The notes: generated by a model not told the origin, from the letters alone. 64,000 bases of DNA from Niabella aurantiaca DSM 17617 (GCF_000374125.1 NZ_KB893625.1:394879-458878), one strand, 5' to 3'. Positions 47,326 to 56,763 are shown, numbered from the stretch's first letter. A program made the numbers and translations.

Positions 47326-48867
47326 ATGAAGAAAGCATTTATTTTGGCTGTCCTGGTTTGTTCCTGTTGCAGCCCCCGCCTGTGGGCACAGAAGACGAAA
47401 AACCGGCAGGAAGACGAAAAAGTGAAGATGCAGCATGCGCAGATCGGCATCACTGAAGACCCGGCTGCTTCCTATAAACGGACCACCCATCCCGGAGCGC
47501 AATGGTATCCCCGGGCAGGCTTTGGCATGTTCATTCATTGGGGTATTTCTTCCGTAAAAGAGCTGGATCTGTCCTGGCCGATGATGGCAGGCACACAGAT
47601 CGGCTGGAGCGCCCATAAGCCGTCGCAGGACTCGATGGACCGGTACTTTGCAGCCGCGGACTTTTTTGCCGGCCACCGGTGTAAGCTCAATGGCACCTGT
47701 CTTACACCCAACCAATACTGGGAGCAGGCTAAAGACTTTAAACCGGCATCCTGTGATCCGGACCAGTGGGTAAAACTGGCAAAGGAGGCGGGGATGCAAT
47801 ATGTGGTGCTGACCACCAGGCATCACGACGGGTTTGCCTTATGGCCCAGCAAATACGGAGATTATAATACCCGGAATTACCTGGGTGGAAGGGATTTTGT
47901 GAAAGAATTTGTTACTGCCTGCCGGAAATACGGCCTGAAGGTTGGATTGTATTATTCTGGTCCCGACTGGTATTTTAACCGGGAATTCCAGAGCTTTCTT
48001 TATTACGGTATCGGGCGGGACTACCAGCATGTCCCTTCGGTAGATGCCAGCCTGAAGGCACGTACAACGGTTAAAACTGTGCCAGAACAACAACGCCACT
48101 ATGAGAAAGTTGCGGCCTATATCAAAGGGCAGGTAGAAGAACTGCTGACGAATTACGGCAGGATCGATATGATCTGGTTTGATGGTGCTCCAAATATTCC
48201 CAAAGGGAATGCAGCATGGAAACATTGCATTACCATGGACCGCATCCATGAGCTGCAGCCGGGCATTGTGGTGAGTCCGCGGTTCTTTGGATATGGAGAT
48301 TATAAAACGCTGGAAGGTGATAAATCGCTGCCATCCGTAAAACAGCCGGACTGGGCCGAGCTATGCGCTACCATTGCCGACCCGGGATGGGGTTATACCA
48401 GGGCCCCCCTGAAGTCAGCGGCATATGTATTGAATCAGCTGGCTGTTTGCCGTTCCAATAATACCAATTTCTTATTGAATTTCGGCCCCACAAAGGAGGG
48501 CGTATTTTCAGCGGGTATGATCAGCCGCCTGCATGAGATCGCCGCCTGGATGAAGGTAAATCATGCGGCTGTTACCGGTACGCACGCGCTTGGCGATCAG
48601 GAGCAGGCTTCGGTACCGGCTGCTGCCCGTGGCAGGCACCGGTACCTGTTTGTAATGCCGGCCGTTCCGGATAAACTAAAAGCACCGGCCCTGCCGTTAG
48701 CGCCCGAGACCGTTACGTTCAAAACGACGGGGGCGGTGGCAGCAATAAAACTGCTGGGAAAAAATGTTCCGGTCGCATATACGGCAAAAGACGGAATCGT
48801 TACCATCCGGATCCCTGCCGGGATAAGATCACGGAACGGGGATGTAGTGGATCTACTGCTGAAATAG
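47326..48867 (+). CDS. GH29 alpha-L-fucosidase, copy 2
   Basis: 513 residues with a signal peptide. The GH29 blocks are WYPRAGFGMFIHWGISSVKELDLSW, LTTRHHDGFALW, GLKVGLYYSGPDWY, IDMIWFDGAPNIP and NTNFLLNFGPTKEGVF. It has clear paralogy to the 42863-44398 gene over its whole length. This points to tandem duplication, with the PL8 gene lying between. Differences around the nucleophile loop (FDGAP versus FDKDG) suggest the copies may prefer different linkages. It is the last gene of the plus-strand operon. Confidence 0.88.
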   Translation: MKKAFILAVLVCSCCSPRLWAQKTKNRQEDEKVKMQHAQIGITEDPAASYKRTTHPGAQWYPRAGFGMFIHWGISSVKELDLSWPMMAGTQIGWSAHKPSQDSMDRYFAAADFFAGHRCKLNGTCLTPNQYWEQAKDFKPASCDPDQWVKLAKEAGMQYVVLTTRHHDGFALWPSKYGDYNTRNYLGGRDFVKEFVTACRKYGLKVGLYYSGPDWYFNREFQSFLYYGIGRDYQHVPSVDASLKARTTVKTVPEQQRHYEKVAAYIKGQVEELLTNYGRIDMIWFDGAPNIPKGNAAWKHCITMDRIHELQPGIVVSPRFFGYGDYKTLEGDKSLPSVKQPDWAELCATIADPGWGYTRAPLKSAAYVLNQLAVCRSNNTNFLLNFGPTKEGVFSAGMISRLHEIAAWMKVNHAAVTGTHALGDQEQASVPAAARGRHRYLFVMPAVPDKLKAPALPLAPETVTFKTTGAVAAIKLLGKNVPVAYTAKDGIVTIRIPAGIRSRNGDVVDLLLK

Positions 48868-48991
48868 CTATCGCAGCTCCCGTGATCAATAATGTGCGGC
48901 ACCGGGGGCCGGCTGAAAAATAGGTGCTTAAAAAGATATCGGGCATATTGTAGTATATTTCAGATCCGGCAGTTGCTGGATCTGCATGCGC

Positions 48992-49744
48992 CTACCCGTT
49001 AATATACTCCGATGGTGTTTGGCCAAAGAACTTTTTAAATTCCTTACTGAAGTATTTACGGTCATTGAAACCCACTTCCCAGGCTACTTCGGCGATATTG
49101 AATTTATCATTGCGTAGCAGCTGGGCGGCTTTTTTAAGCCGGAGCGATTTAATGAATTCGCCGATGGGTGTTTGCGTGAGGGCATTGAATTTCTTATACA
49201 GAACAGCGGTGCTCATTCCTACTTCCCGGGCTAGGGTAGATACATGGAACTCCGGGTTGTTCAGGTTTATTTCAATGACCTCCATAAGCCGGTCCATAAA
49301 TTTCTTATCGACGGTTCCTATTTCTGTCTGTGTTGGCTCCAGGAATATTTTCTGACTGAAATGCTGCCGCTGCGACTCTTTCAAGCGCAGCAGGTTCTTG
49401 ACGTATGACTGGAGCACTTTAACGCTGAATGGCTTCGTAAGATAAACGTCAGCCCCGCTTTCCAGGCCTTCCAGCTGCTGATCAATGCTGGTTTGCGCCG
49501 TAAGCATGATCACCGGGATGTGGCTGGTGCGCGCATCGTTCTTGAGTTGCCGGCAAAATTCGTTGCCATTCATTTCAGGCATCATTACATCTGTAACGAT
49601 CAGCCCGGGGAGCTCTTCAACAGCCGTATTCCAGCCGGCTCTGCCATCAGCTGCTTCCAAAATAACATAGTCTGTATTCAGGCAGATACGAAGGAAATCC
49701 CTTACTTCTGTATTGTCTTCTATAATGAGGATCGTTGTGTTCAA
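48992..49744 (-). CDS. Response regulator, REC + AraC-type HTH
   Basis: 250 residues. The receiver domain has acidic pocket IIEDN (Glu9, Asp10), phosphoacceptor Asp52 (IVTDVMMPEMNG) and Lys in LTKPF. A C-terminal AraC HTH follows (STLAREVGMSTAVLYKKFNALT ... EVAWEVGFNDRKYFSKEFKKFFGQTPSEY). The start is TTG, embedded in the kinase stop (TTGA), giving a 4-bp overlap. In most Bacteroidota PULs these domains are fused to the kinase as a hybrid protein; here they are separate. It likely activates the PUL promoters in the 37.4-37.9 kb region. Confidence 0.9.
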   Translation of the reverse strand: MNTTILIIEDNTEVRDFLRICLNTDYVILEAADGRAGWNTAVEELPGLIVTDVMMPEMNGNEFCRQLKNDARTSHIPVIMLTAQTSIDQQLEGLESGADVYLTKPFSVKVLQSYVKNLLRLKESQRQHFSQKIFLEPTQTEIGTVDKKFMDRLMEVIEINLNNPEFHVSTLAREVGMSTAVLYKKFNALTQTPIGEFIKSLRLKKAAQLLRNDKFNIAEVAWEVGFNDRKYFSKEFKKFFGQTPSEYING

Positions 49745-52700
49745 TAGTTTGCTGGTTTTGAAAAATGGTCCTGGCCTCCTTTCAAAGATACAAAAAAGCA
49801 GGTTTTATTTTCCCGGCCGGCCTTGCCGCGGGTGCTGGTAAAACGGATGCTGCCACCATGCAGGGAAACGAGGATCTTTGATAACGCCAGCCCGATGCCG
49901 GTTCCGGTTTTTTTATTACCCGCGGCATCTACCTGAAAGAACTGGGTAAAGATCTTCTCGCTGCTTTCGGGCGGGATGCCTGCTCCATTATCGCAGATGC
50001 TGATCCCGGCGCCTTCGTTTTCCTGTTTTTTGAGCTGCATGCAAACCCATCCGCCCGAGGGTGTGAATTTAAGGGCATTTGATAACAGATTGTAAAAGAC
50101 GATCTCCATATAGTGCGGATCAAAATAAAGGTCGATGGATGGCTCTTCAGCCAGGAATCGGTACCGGATGCCTTTTTCGGAGGCCATAACGGCAAATTTT
50201 TCGAAGACATCCCTGCAAAAGGAAACGAGATCGTTCTTTACCGGGTGCAACCGGGTGTACCCTGAATCGGCTTTCATAAAATCCAGCAGGTTGTTGGATA
50301 ATTTTAACATGCGGTCGGCGTTGGACTTGATGGATGACAGCAGTTTCTTTTCCGAGGCAGGGTCAAGATCATTTTCAAGCAGCATTTCTGCCGGCCCCAT
50401 GATCATGGTAAGCGGCGTTCTGATCTCGTGCGAAACATGCGTAAAGAAATCGGTTTTCATTTGCTGCAGTTCCCTTTGTTTGATATTCAATGCGTGCTCG
50501 TATTCCAGTTTTCTTTTCAGCGCTGCCCGGGATTGCAGGAACCAGAATACCATTCCTGTTGCCGCCAGAAATACAAGTATGTACAGGGTGTAAGCCCACC
50601 AGGTCTTCCACAGTGGCGGCTGAATAGTGAACCGCGCCATTTTTTGAACCTTGTTCCATACGCCATCATTATTGGCTGCTTTGATCAGCAGCGTGTAGTT
50701 GCCCGGCGGAAGGTTGGTGTAAGCTGCGGTATGGGTATAAGTATCGTTCCAGTGCTGATCGAACCCTTCCAGTTTATAGGCCGACCGGTTTTTTTGGGGT
50801 TTGATAAAATTAAGCACTGCGTAGTGGAGCACAAGGTTGTTTTGATCGAAGGGGAGGGTCAGGTGCGCCGGTACCTGTTTTAAGGAGTTGAACGCCTTCG
50901 ACGGAGCACCGTTAATGATAATATCAATAAGCGCTACCGGAGGGGGCACCGGGTTCTCCTCAATTTTCCGCGGGTCAAAGGACACCAGTCCGTTGTATCC
51001 CCCGAAGAAAACCGTATTGCTTTTGTCGATATAACAGGAGTTGTAATTAAATGCCTGTCCGGGAAGTCCGTCCTGCGTATTATAGGCTTTGAATTCTTTC
51101 CGGGAAACGTCCAGCCTGCAGATGCCGTTGTTGGTGCTGATCCATAAATTGTTTGCTTCATCGGCAACAATACCCACTACCTTGCTTCCGGATAAGCCGT
51201 CCCGGGTGGTAAAGGTTTGCAGTTGGCCGTTGGCCGGGTTGAAAAAAGAGAGCCCCGAATAGCTTCCGAACCAGATGATATGATCCCGGTCTTCTGTGAT
51301 GTAGTAGATATAGTCCGAATACAGCAGGGAATTGGTATTGGCTTTTGTGTAATGAATAAGCCTGCCGGATGTGGCATCCAGCACATTCAATCCTTTTTTG
51401 GTGCCGATCCACATATTGCCTTTCGCATCCCTGTAAAGATGGGTAATGGCATTGCTGGTGAGTTTCCGTCCGGGATAGGCCTGTTCAAAGGTTTGAAAAG
51501 TGCGGGTTGCGGGGTTGTAAATATTCACACCCGCCTCTTCATTGCCGATCCAGATCCGGCCTTCCCGGTCCTGCTCAAGTGTGATGATGTCATCGGCATC
51601 CGGAGGTGCATGGATATTGGTTTGACGGATGCGGGTAGCCGTTTTGAGCACCGGGTCAAGAATATTGAGCTCCCCGTTAAAAAAACCAACCCATATCCTG
51701 TTTCTTTGATCCAGCAACATGGCCTTGATCAGGTTGGAACTGATGGAAAACCTGGATGCGTCATTCTTAAGATGGGTGAACCGTTGTGCCGACCGGTTGA
51801 AATAATTAATGCCTTCCGCCTCTGTTCCGATCCACAGGTTGCCGGAGGCGTCGCTGAGAATGGAGCTGATGATGTTGCTGCTGACACTGTTTTCATTCCG
51901 GTTGTTTTGATAAATATTAAACGGGGTCTGATACCGGTTCGTCTTATTGAGGCCCCCAAAAAAAGTACCGATCCAAATGTTTTCCTGCTGATCCTGGAAA
52001 ATGTCGTGGATCGAGTTGAAGTTAAGGCTTTGCGGGTCATCCGGGTCATTGACGCAGGAGTGCATGGTTTCTGAAGCGGGATTGTAGATGCTCAATCCCT
52101 TAAGCGTACCGATCCATATACGGCCATCTTTTCCGCAACGGATCCTGCGTATGGTATTGGACACGATACGCTGTCTCCGCTCGTTGTTCTCAGCAGTGTA
52201 ATGCCGGAGCAGGTTTTTTTGAGCGGCGAAGAGATAGATGCCATCGTCCTGTGTGCCCACCCATAGTTGCTGATGCCGGTCGCAGGCGATGGTGCTTACA
52301 TTGATATGCCCTTGAATCGATACGGGGCGGATCTTTTGACCCTGGTCCAGTTCCCTGCTGGGAAACAGGTAAAGGCCCGACGCCGTTCCAAGTAAAATAT
52401 TGCCCGATGAATCGCAGCCGATGCTTTGGATGGTTTTCAGGAGATTGTTGGTGATCACCGAGCTCGTCCCGATCTGCTCCGTTTTAAAATGTTGCGCAGG
52501 AGTGATCATGTTGAGCCCCCCGGTAGTGGCGATCAGCACCCGGTCGGGATCAAAAGGGAAAATGGCTTTGATGGTATTGCCGGCAAGTTTTGTGTGCGCG
52601 GTGAGGAACGACCGGAAGAAATCGGTTCCGGGGAGATGCGCGTAGAGCCCGTTATTGGTGCCGATCCACAGGTACTTTGATCCGGAGACCAGTGAAGTGA

Positions 52701-52998
52701 TCTTGATATTGGGGTTCATCGGGTTCGATTCGTAAAAAGACCGGTATATCCGGATGTTTTTGCCGTCATAGCGGTTGAGGCCGTCCATGGTGCCCGCCCA
52801 AAGAAAGCCCAGGGCATCCTGGGCAACCGACAATACGGATCTGCTGGATAGCCCTTCTTCTACCGTAAGATGATCAAAACGGATCTGTTCCTGCGCCCGG
52901 AGCATGAGGCTGCAGACGGATATCAGGAAAATAAAGCAGGGCTTATTCAAAGCAACCAGCGGGAAGCGGCAGAAACGCGTCATTCGGGGAAAAACCAT
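49741..52998 (-). CDS. Two-component sensor kinase with beta-propeller sensor (hybrid-type lacking REC/HTH)
   Basis: 1085 residues. Signal peptide, then two seven-bladed Reg_prop propellers (about 45-680; repeating WxGTxxGLxxY units), Y_Y_Y domain (about 700-775), membrane helix (about 785-810), HisKA with His857 in HVSHEIRTPLTM, and HATPase_c with YNLLSNALKFT, DNGAGIPP and GTGIGLAL. The periplasmic sensor probably binds an oligosaccharide product of the PUL. The normal C-terminal REC-AraC part is encoded as the next gene. A TATATTTG box only 6 bp before this ATG suggests that an in-frame ATG at 52983 may be the real start, or that the mRNA is leaderless. Confidence 0.91.
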   Translation of the reverse strand: MVFPRMTRFCRFPLVALNKPCFIFLISVCSLMLRAQEQIRFDHLTVEEGLSSRSVLSVAQDALGFLWAGTMDGLNRYDGKNIRIYRSFYESNPMNPNIKITSLVSGSKYLWIGTNNGLYAHLPGTDFFRSFLTAHTKLAGNTIKAIFPFDPDRVLIATTGGLNMITPAQHFKTEQIGTSSVITNNLLKTIQSIGCDSSGNILLGTASGLYLFPSRELDQGQKIRPVSIQGHINVSTIACDRHQQLWVGTQDDGIYLFAAQKNLLRHYTAENNERRQRIVSNTIRRIRCGKDGRIWIGTLKGLSIYNPASETMHSCVNDPDDPQSLNFNSIHDIFQDQQENIWIGTFFGGLNKTNRYQTPFNIYQNNRNENSVSSNIISSILSDASGNLWIGTEAEGINYFNRSAQRFTHLKNDASRFSISSNLIKAMLLDQRNRIWVGFFNGELNILDPVLKTATRIRQTNIHAPPDADDIITLEQDREGRIWIGNEEAGVNIYNPATRTFQTFEQAYPGRKLTSNAITHLYRDAKGNMWIGTKKGLNVLDATSGRLIHYTKANTNSLLYSDYIYYITEDRDHIIWFGSYSGLSFFNPANGQLQTFTTRDGLSGSKVVGIVADEANNLWISTNNGICRLDVSRKEFKAYNTQDGLPGQAFNYNSCYIDKSNTVFFGGYNGLVSFDPRKIEENPVPPPVALIDIIINGAPSKAFNSLKQVPAHLTLPFDQNNLVLHYAVLNFIKPQKNRSAYKLEGFDQHWNDTYTHTAAYTNLPPGNYTLLIKAANNDGVWNKVQKMARFTIQPPLWKTWWAYTLYILVFLAATGMVFWFLQSRAALKRKLEYEHALNIKQRELQQMKTDFFTHVSHEIRTPLTMIMGPAEMLLENDLDPASEKKLLSSIKSNADRMLKLSNNLLDFMKADSGYTRLHPVKNDLVSFCRDVFEKFAVMASEKGIRYRFLAEEPSIDLYFDPHYMEIVFYNLLSNALKFTPSGGWVCMQLKKQENEGAGISICDNGAGIPPESSEKIFTQFFQVDAAGNKKTGTGIGLALSKILVSLHGGSIRFTSTRGKAGRENKTCFFVSLKGGQDHFSKPANY

Positions 52999-53003
52999 CT
53001 CTC

Positions 53004-53011
53004 CAAATATA
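53004..53011 (-). promoter_or_regulatory. Bacteroidota -7 box TATATTTG at the sensor-kinase gene
   Basis: Exact TAnnTTTG match on the minus strand, ending 6 bp before ATG 52998. A TTTTG lies about 24 bp further upstream, slightly long for the -33 spacing. Confidence 0.5.
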
Positions 53012-53092
53012 ATCCATATTTGAGGATAGTGGTATCAAAACAGGGCAAATACACTTCAAAATCTTTCAACCGGTTCGGGGTCTTCCCGGAGC

Positions 53093-54325
53093 CTATACCA
53101 GCAGGAAATTTGCGGCCACCTGATCCGTAGGGATGGTGTCGTTAAAAAAGCCGGTGATCTTTTCGATCACCTGCTCTACCAGTGCGTCCGGGCAGGAAGC
53201 GCCGCTGGTCATCAGGATCCTGACAGGGGTATGATCCGGAAGGAAGTCCCGGGTCAGCAGTTCCTGCCGGCTGTGAAAATTATAGTGCAGGATCTTGTCC
53301 CGGCTCAGGATCTTTTCAGCGCTGCTGACAAAATAAGTAGGAAGCTTTTCTTCACAGAGCTCCACCAGGTGCGATGTGTTGGAAGAATTATACCCTCCCA
53401 CTACAATGGCAAAATCGGCCGCGGTATGCAGCATCTGGCTTACCGAGGTCTGGTTGTCGTTGGTAGCGTAGCACAGGGTATCCCGGGTATCGGCGAAGTG
53501 GTCCGCCAGGGTTTCTTTTGTAAGCCCGTATTTTTCGATCATGACCTGCTTCAGATAGTCGGCGATCGCCTGTGTATCGCTGGCCAGCATGGTGGTCTGG
53601 TTGACCACACCCAGGCGGTCCAGGTCTTTGGCAATATCAAAGTTTGCGCTGTATTGACCTTTGAATTCTTCATAGAAGTCCTCCGCAGGCTTCTCACCGG
53701 TGATGTATTTTGCCAGCTCGATGGTCTGTGCCATGTTCTTTACCACTACGGAAGGGGCATTAAAAGCAGCATGTGAAAAAGTGGCCCGGGTCTCTTCATG
53801 GGTCGGTTTGCCATGTATAACGATGGCATATTCTTTCCGGGCAATGACCTCACTCCGGTTCCACACTTTTTCCACAAAGGGGCAGGTGGTATTGTATTTT
53901 TCCGTGTGAATGCCAATGGTGTTTAATTTTTTTTCGATCTCCAGGGTCGTGCCAAAGGCAGGGATCAGCACAATGTCGTCGGGGGTCAGGTCGGCAAAGG
54001 GAATGATCTGCCGGCCATGCGTATCTTGCAGGAAATGGACGCCGCGCGAGAGCAGGTCTTTGTTGACCTGCGGATTGTGGATCATTTCGCTTAATAAATA
54101 GATCCGTTTGCCGGGGTTCTGATCGATGGTCCTGAAGGCGATCTCAATGGCGTTTTCCACACCATAGCAAAACCCGAAGTGCCGGGCCAGGTAGATCTGC
54201 ACCGGGCCGAAGTCCAGGAAAGTGGGCGAAAAATCCTTTTTCAGCTTGTCTTTTTCCTTACGTTTTCTTTTTATTGCGGATATCAACGGGCTCCTGTAAA
54301 AAACAGGCACATCAAACTGCTTCAT
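53093..54325 (-). CDS. ispH: 4-hydroxy-3-methylbut-2-enyl diphosphate reductase IspH (long form)
   Basis: 410 residues, longer than the roughly 316 of E. coli and similar to the cyanobacterial/plant length class. The N-terminal extension is basic (IKRKRKEKDKLKKD). The three [4Fe-4S]-cluster cysteines are Cys53 (FGFCYGVENA), Cys148 (NTTCPFVEKVW) and Cys285 (DTLCYATNDNQ). The active-site HGKPTHEE and GGYNSSNTSHL motifs are present. It performs the last step of the MEP pathway, giving IPP and DMAPP. Monocistronic, divergent from a 496-bp low-complexity gap. Confidence 0.93.
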   Translation of the reverse strand: MKQFDVPVFYRSPLISAIKRKRKEKDKLKKDFSPTFLDFGPVQIYLARHFGFCYGVENAIEIAFRTIDQNPGKRIYLLSEMIHNPQVNKDLLSRGVHFLQDTHGRQIIPFADLTPDDIVLIPAFGTTLEIEKKLNTIGIHTEKYNTTCPFVEKVWNRSEVIARKEYAIVIHGKPTHEETRATFSHAAFNAPSVVVKNMAQTIELAKYITGEKPAEDFYEEFKGQYSANFDIAKDLDRLGVVNQTTMLASDTQAIADYLKQVMIEKYGLTKETLADHFADTRDTLCYATNDNQTSVSQMLHTAADFAIVVGGYNSSNTSHLVELCEEKLPTYFVSSAEKILSRDKILHYNFHSRQELLTRDFLPDHTPVRILMTSGASCPDALVEQVIEKITGFFNDTIPTDQVAANFLLV

Positions 54326-54821
54326 GCGGCAAAATTACTCCATATCTTCTAAAGCGCCGCATCCGGGGAAAATACGATCTGAGACCGGGCAGGCAGTGTT
54401 TCAGTTATACCGTTTGACGTTTCACGTTTAAAGTTCAATGTTTCAGGCCCCAGGTTCCAGGTTGGTTTCTGTTCGCTGCTCGATGGGCATTTCTCAATTC
54501 CATGAATACGTTTCAATTGGTTGAATATGGTTGAAGATGTGCGCTGATCGATGAACATTTCGTAGTTCCGGGCTCAGAAAGCTGAAAGCTGACCAGATCT
54601 TTCATCCTGTTGTCTCGTCTAATGTCTATTATCTATCGTCTATTGTCCGGCGTTCTATGTTTAAAGTTTTATGTGGATCCCGTTTGGTACCTGGTGCGTA
54701 TTTCTCCGTTCCCGGTTCTTAGCTGATGGCTGAAGATTGAAAGCTCAATTCAATCCTAAAAGCTAAAACCTGATCGCGGAAATCTCAAAAAAACATTTAT
54801 CTTCAGACAAAAGAAAATAAC
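54326..54821. repeat. Low-complexity intergenic region with several degenerate word families
   Basis: 496 bp with no gene. Three recurring word types: GTTTCACGTTTAAAGTTC...CAGGTTCCAGGTT (54418-54465), AGCTGAAAGCTGACC / AGCTGATGGCTGAAG (54578-54750), and GTCTAATGTCTATTATC...TCTATTGTC (54611-54650). They resemble the intergenic tracts at 14.64, 15.19, 22.2, 24.3 and 30.45 kb. The right end holds the promoter of the GH13 lipoprotein. Confidence 0.6.
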
Positions 54822-56228
54822 ATGAGCAAATGGTATGTACTCACAACTTTGCTTTTGATAACAGCGGCCTGTAAGCTGATGCCCAGGGAGGACAAACAAG
54901 AATCAGGAGAAGGATCAAAAACAACAACAATGACGACCACAGACTGGAAACATACAACAAGTATTTATGAAGTGAACCTGCGGCAGTACACCCCCGAAGG
55001 CAGTTTTGCTGCTTTTGCGGCGGCGCTGCCCCGGTTAAAGGATATGGGAGTTGGTACCCTTTGGCTGATGCCCATTACGCCGATTTCGAAAGAAAAGATG
55101 AAAGGCACCCTGGGCAGCTACTACGCCTGCGCCGATTATACGGCCATTAACCCGGAGTTTGGCACTTTGCAGGATTTTAAGGACCTGGTAAAGCAGGCAC
55201 ATGGGATGGGCTTTAAGGTCATCATCGACTGGGTAGCCAACCACACCGGTTGGGATCATGTGTGGACCCACTCGCACCCGGATTATTATTTAAAAGACAG
55301 CGCCACCGGTACCTTCAAAACGGCCAGCGGCATGGATGATATTATCGAACTGGATTACAGCAACCCTGCGCTGCGGAAGGCGATGATCGATGCCATGAAG
55401 TTTTGGGTAACCGGGGCAGATATCGACGGGTTTCGCTGCGACCTGGCTTCCTGGGTGGAACTTGACTTTTGGAAAGAAGCCCGCCCGCAACTGGATGCGG
55501 TGAAGCCCCTGTTCTGGCTGGGTGAATTTGATGAGCTGGAAAACCCGGGTTATGGCCAGGTATTTGACGCCAGCTACTCCTGGAAGTGGATGCATCAGAC
55601 CGAAGATTTTTTTAAAAAGAAACACCCGCTTTCGGGGTTGTATGACCTGCTGCTGCAATACAATGCCATTGGCGATTCCAGTATGCGTGCCTGGTTTACT
55701 TCGAACCACGATGAAAACAGCTGGAACGGAACGGAATATGAAAAGTACGGCGACCTGGCCAAACCGCTGGCTGTGTTCAGCTGCACCTGGAACGGGATCC
55801 CGTTGGTATACAGTGGCCAGGAGCTTCCGCTGAAAGAAAAACGCCTGCAGTTTTTTGATAAAGACCCGATCCCGTGGCCGGCAAAGGATCCAGGACAAAC
55901 AGAGGGGCTGGAATTGCATAACTTTTATAAAGTGCTGCTGCAGCTGCATGCCACCCATCCTGCGCTGCGGGGGGGCGATCCGGCCGTTACCACCTTCAAG
56001 CTGACCACCACGGCCGACGACCGGGTATTTGCTTACCTGCGTAAGAACGGTGCTCATGAAGTGCTGGTGGTACTGAATTTTTCCGGCACTCCGGACCTGC
56101 AGGTTGATATCACGGATCCGCATTTGAACGGTTCCTTCAAAAATGTTTTCTCCGGTGCCGTCAGTGATTTTTCTGCTGCAAAGAGTGTCACATTGCCGCC
56201 TTACGGGTTCCTGGTCTGTACAAAATAG
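54822..56228 (+). CDS. GH13 alpha-amylase-family lipoprotein
   Basis: 468 residues. The lipobox LLITAAC gives a membrane-anchored periplasmic or surface enzyme. The GH13 barrel has IIDWVANHTGWDH, GFRCDLASWVELDF (nucleophile Asp), WLGEFDE (acid/base Glu) and TSNHDENSWNG (third Asp). It lacks an N-terminal CBM48 and has a short C-terminal beta domain. The expected role is cleavage of malto-oligosaccharides or starch; the exact subfamily is not clear. Monocistronic and separated from the other glucan genes, but functionally related to them. Confidence 0.88.
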   Translation: MSKWYVLTTLLLITAACKLMPREDKQESGEGSKTTTMTTTDWKHTTSIYEVNLRQYTPEGSFAAFAAALPRLKDMGVGTLWLMPITPISKEKMKGTLGSYYACADYTAINPEFGTLQDFKDLVKQAHGMGFKVIIDWVANHTGWDHVWTHSHPDYYLKDSATGTFKTASGMDDIIELDYSNPALRKAMIDAMKFWVTGADIDGFRCDLASWVELDFWKEARPQLDAVKPLFWLGEFDELENPGYGQVFDASYSWKWMHQTEDFFKKKHPLSGLYDLLLQYNAIGDSSMRAWFTSNHDENSWNGTEYEKYGDLAKPLAVFSCTWNGIPLVYSGQELPLKEKRLQFFDKDPIPWPAKDPGQTEGLELHNFYKVLLQLHATHPALRGGDPAVTTFKLTTTADDRVFAYLRKNGAHEVLVVLNFSGTPDLQVDITDPHLNGSFKNVFSGAVSDFSAAKSVTLPPYGFLVCTK

Positions 56229-56487
56229 GCCGCTGCAACAGATGTTTTGTCGTTACTGTTCCTGCAGCCCTGAGGTATGTCACATTTTATATGATCACCC
56301 CGGTATCCGATCAGGATGCATTTTCGGGGCGGGTATCGGACAGGAACCTGTTGAGATTCTTGCAGCGCAGTGTTCATTTATTCCCTGCGCTTCATAAAAA
56401 AGGTTTATAATCCTGACCCGGCACCGGGCAATTGGATGCAAATCCTTATATTGCAAGTATTGTTCCCGGAAATAAAAACCAGATAAG

Positions 56488-56763
56488 ATGAAATGTCCCA
56501 ATTGCAATGAAACGTTATTGATGACCGAGCGTCACCGTGTTGAAATTGATTATTGTCCCGGCTGCCGGGGTGTATGGCTGGACAAAGGGGAACTGGACAA
56601 GCTGTTGCAGTTTGCTGGCGACGAAAAAAGCGTACCGGCTTCCAAAACGCAATACGATGATGAGCAGGCGGGGCGTTATACCGGTCATCGCGATGATCAA
56701 AAACATCAGCAGTATCCGCGCAAAAAGAAATCCTTTTTGTCGGATTTTTTTGACTTTGATTAG
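56488..56763 (+). CDS. zf-TFIIB (TFIIB-type zinc finger) protein
   Basis: 91 residues. The N-terminal Cys4 zinc ribbon (MKCPNCNETLLMTERHRVEIDYCPGCRGVWLDKGELDKLL) is the full zf-TFIIB pattern, with metal pairs CPNC and CPGC. A short acidic/basic tail ends in KKKSFLSDFFDFD. Members are widespread small proteins of unknown function. ATG 56488 follows a short gap, with a purine-rich stretch at about -10. Monocistronic. Confidence 0.85.
   Translation: MKCPNCNETLLMTERHRVEIDYCPGCRGVWLDKGELDKLLQFAGDEKSVPASKTQYDDEQAGRYTGHRDDQKHQQYPRKKKSFLSDFFDFD

Noticed and set aside
49790..49810. T6 run in the kinase as a programmed -1 frameshift site
   Set aside because: It does not form a proper X-XXY-YYZ heptamer, and the sequence after it still fits the kinase end in frame; kept only as a possibility in the split-regulator finding.
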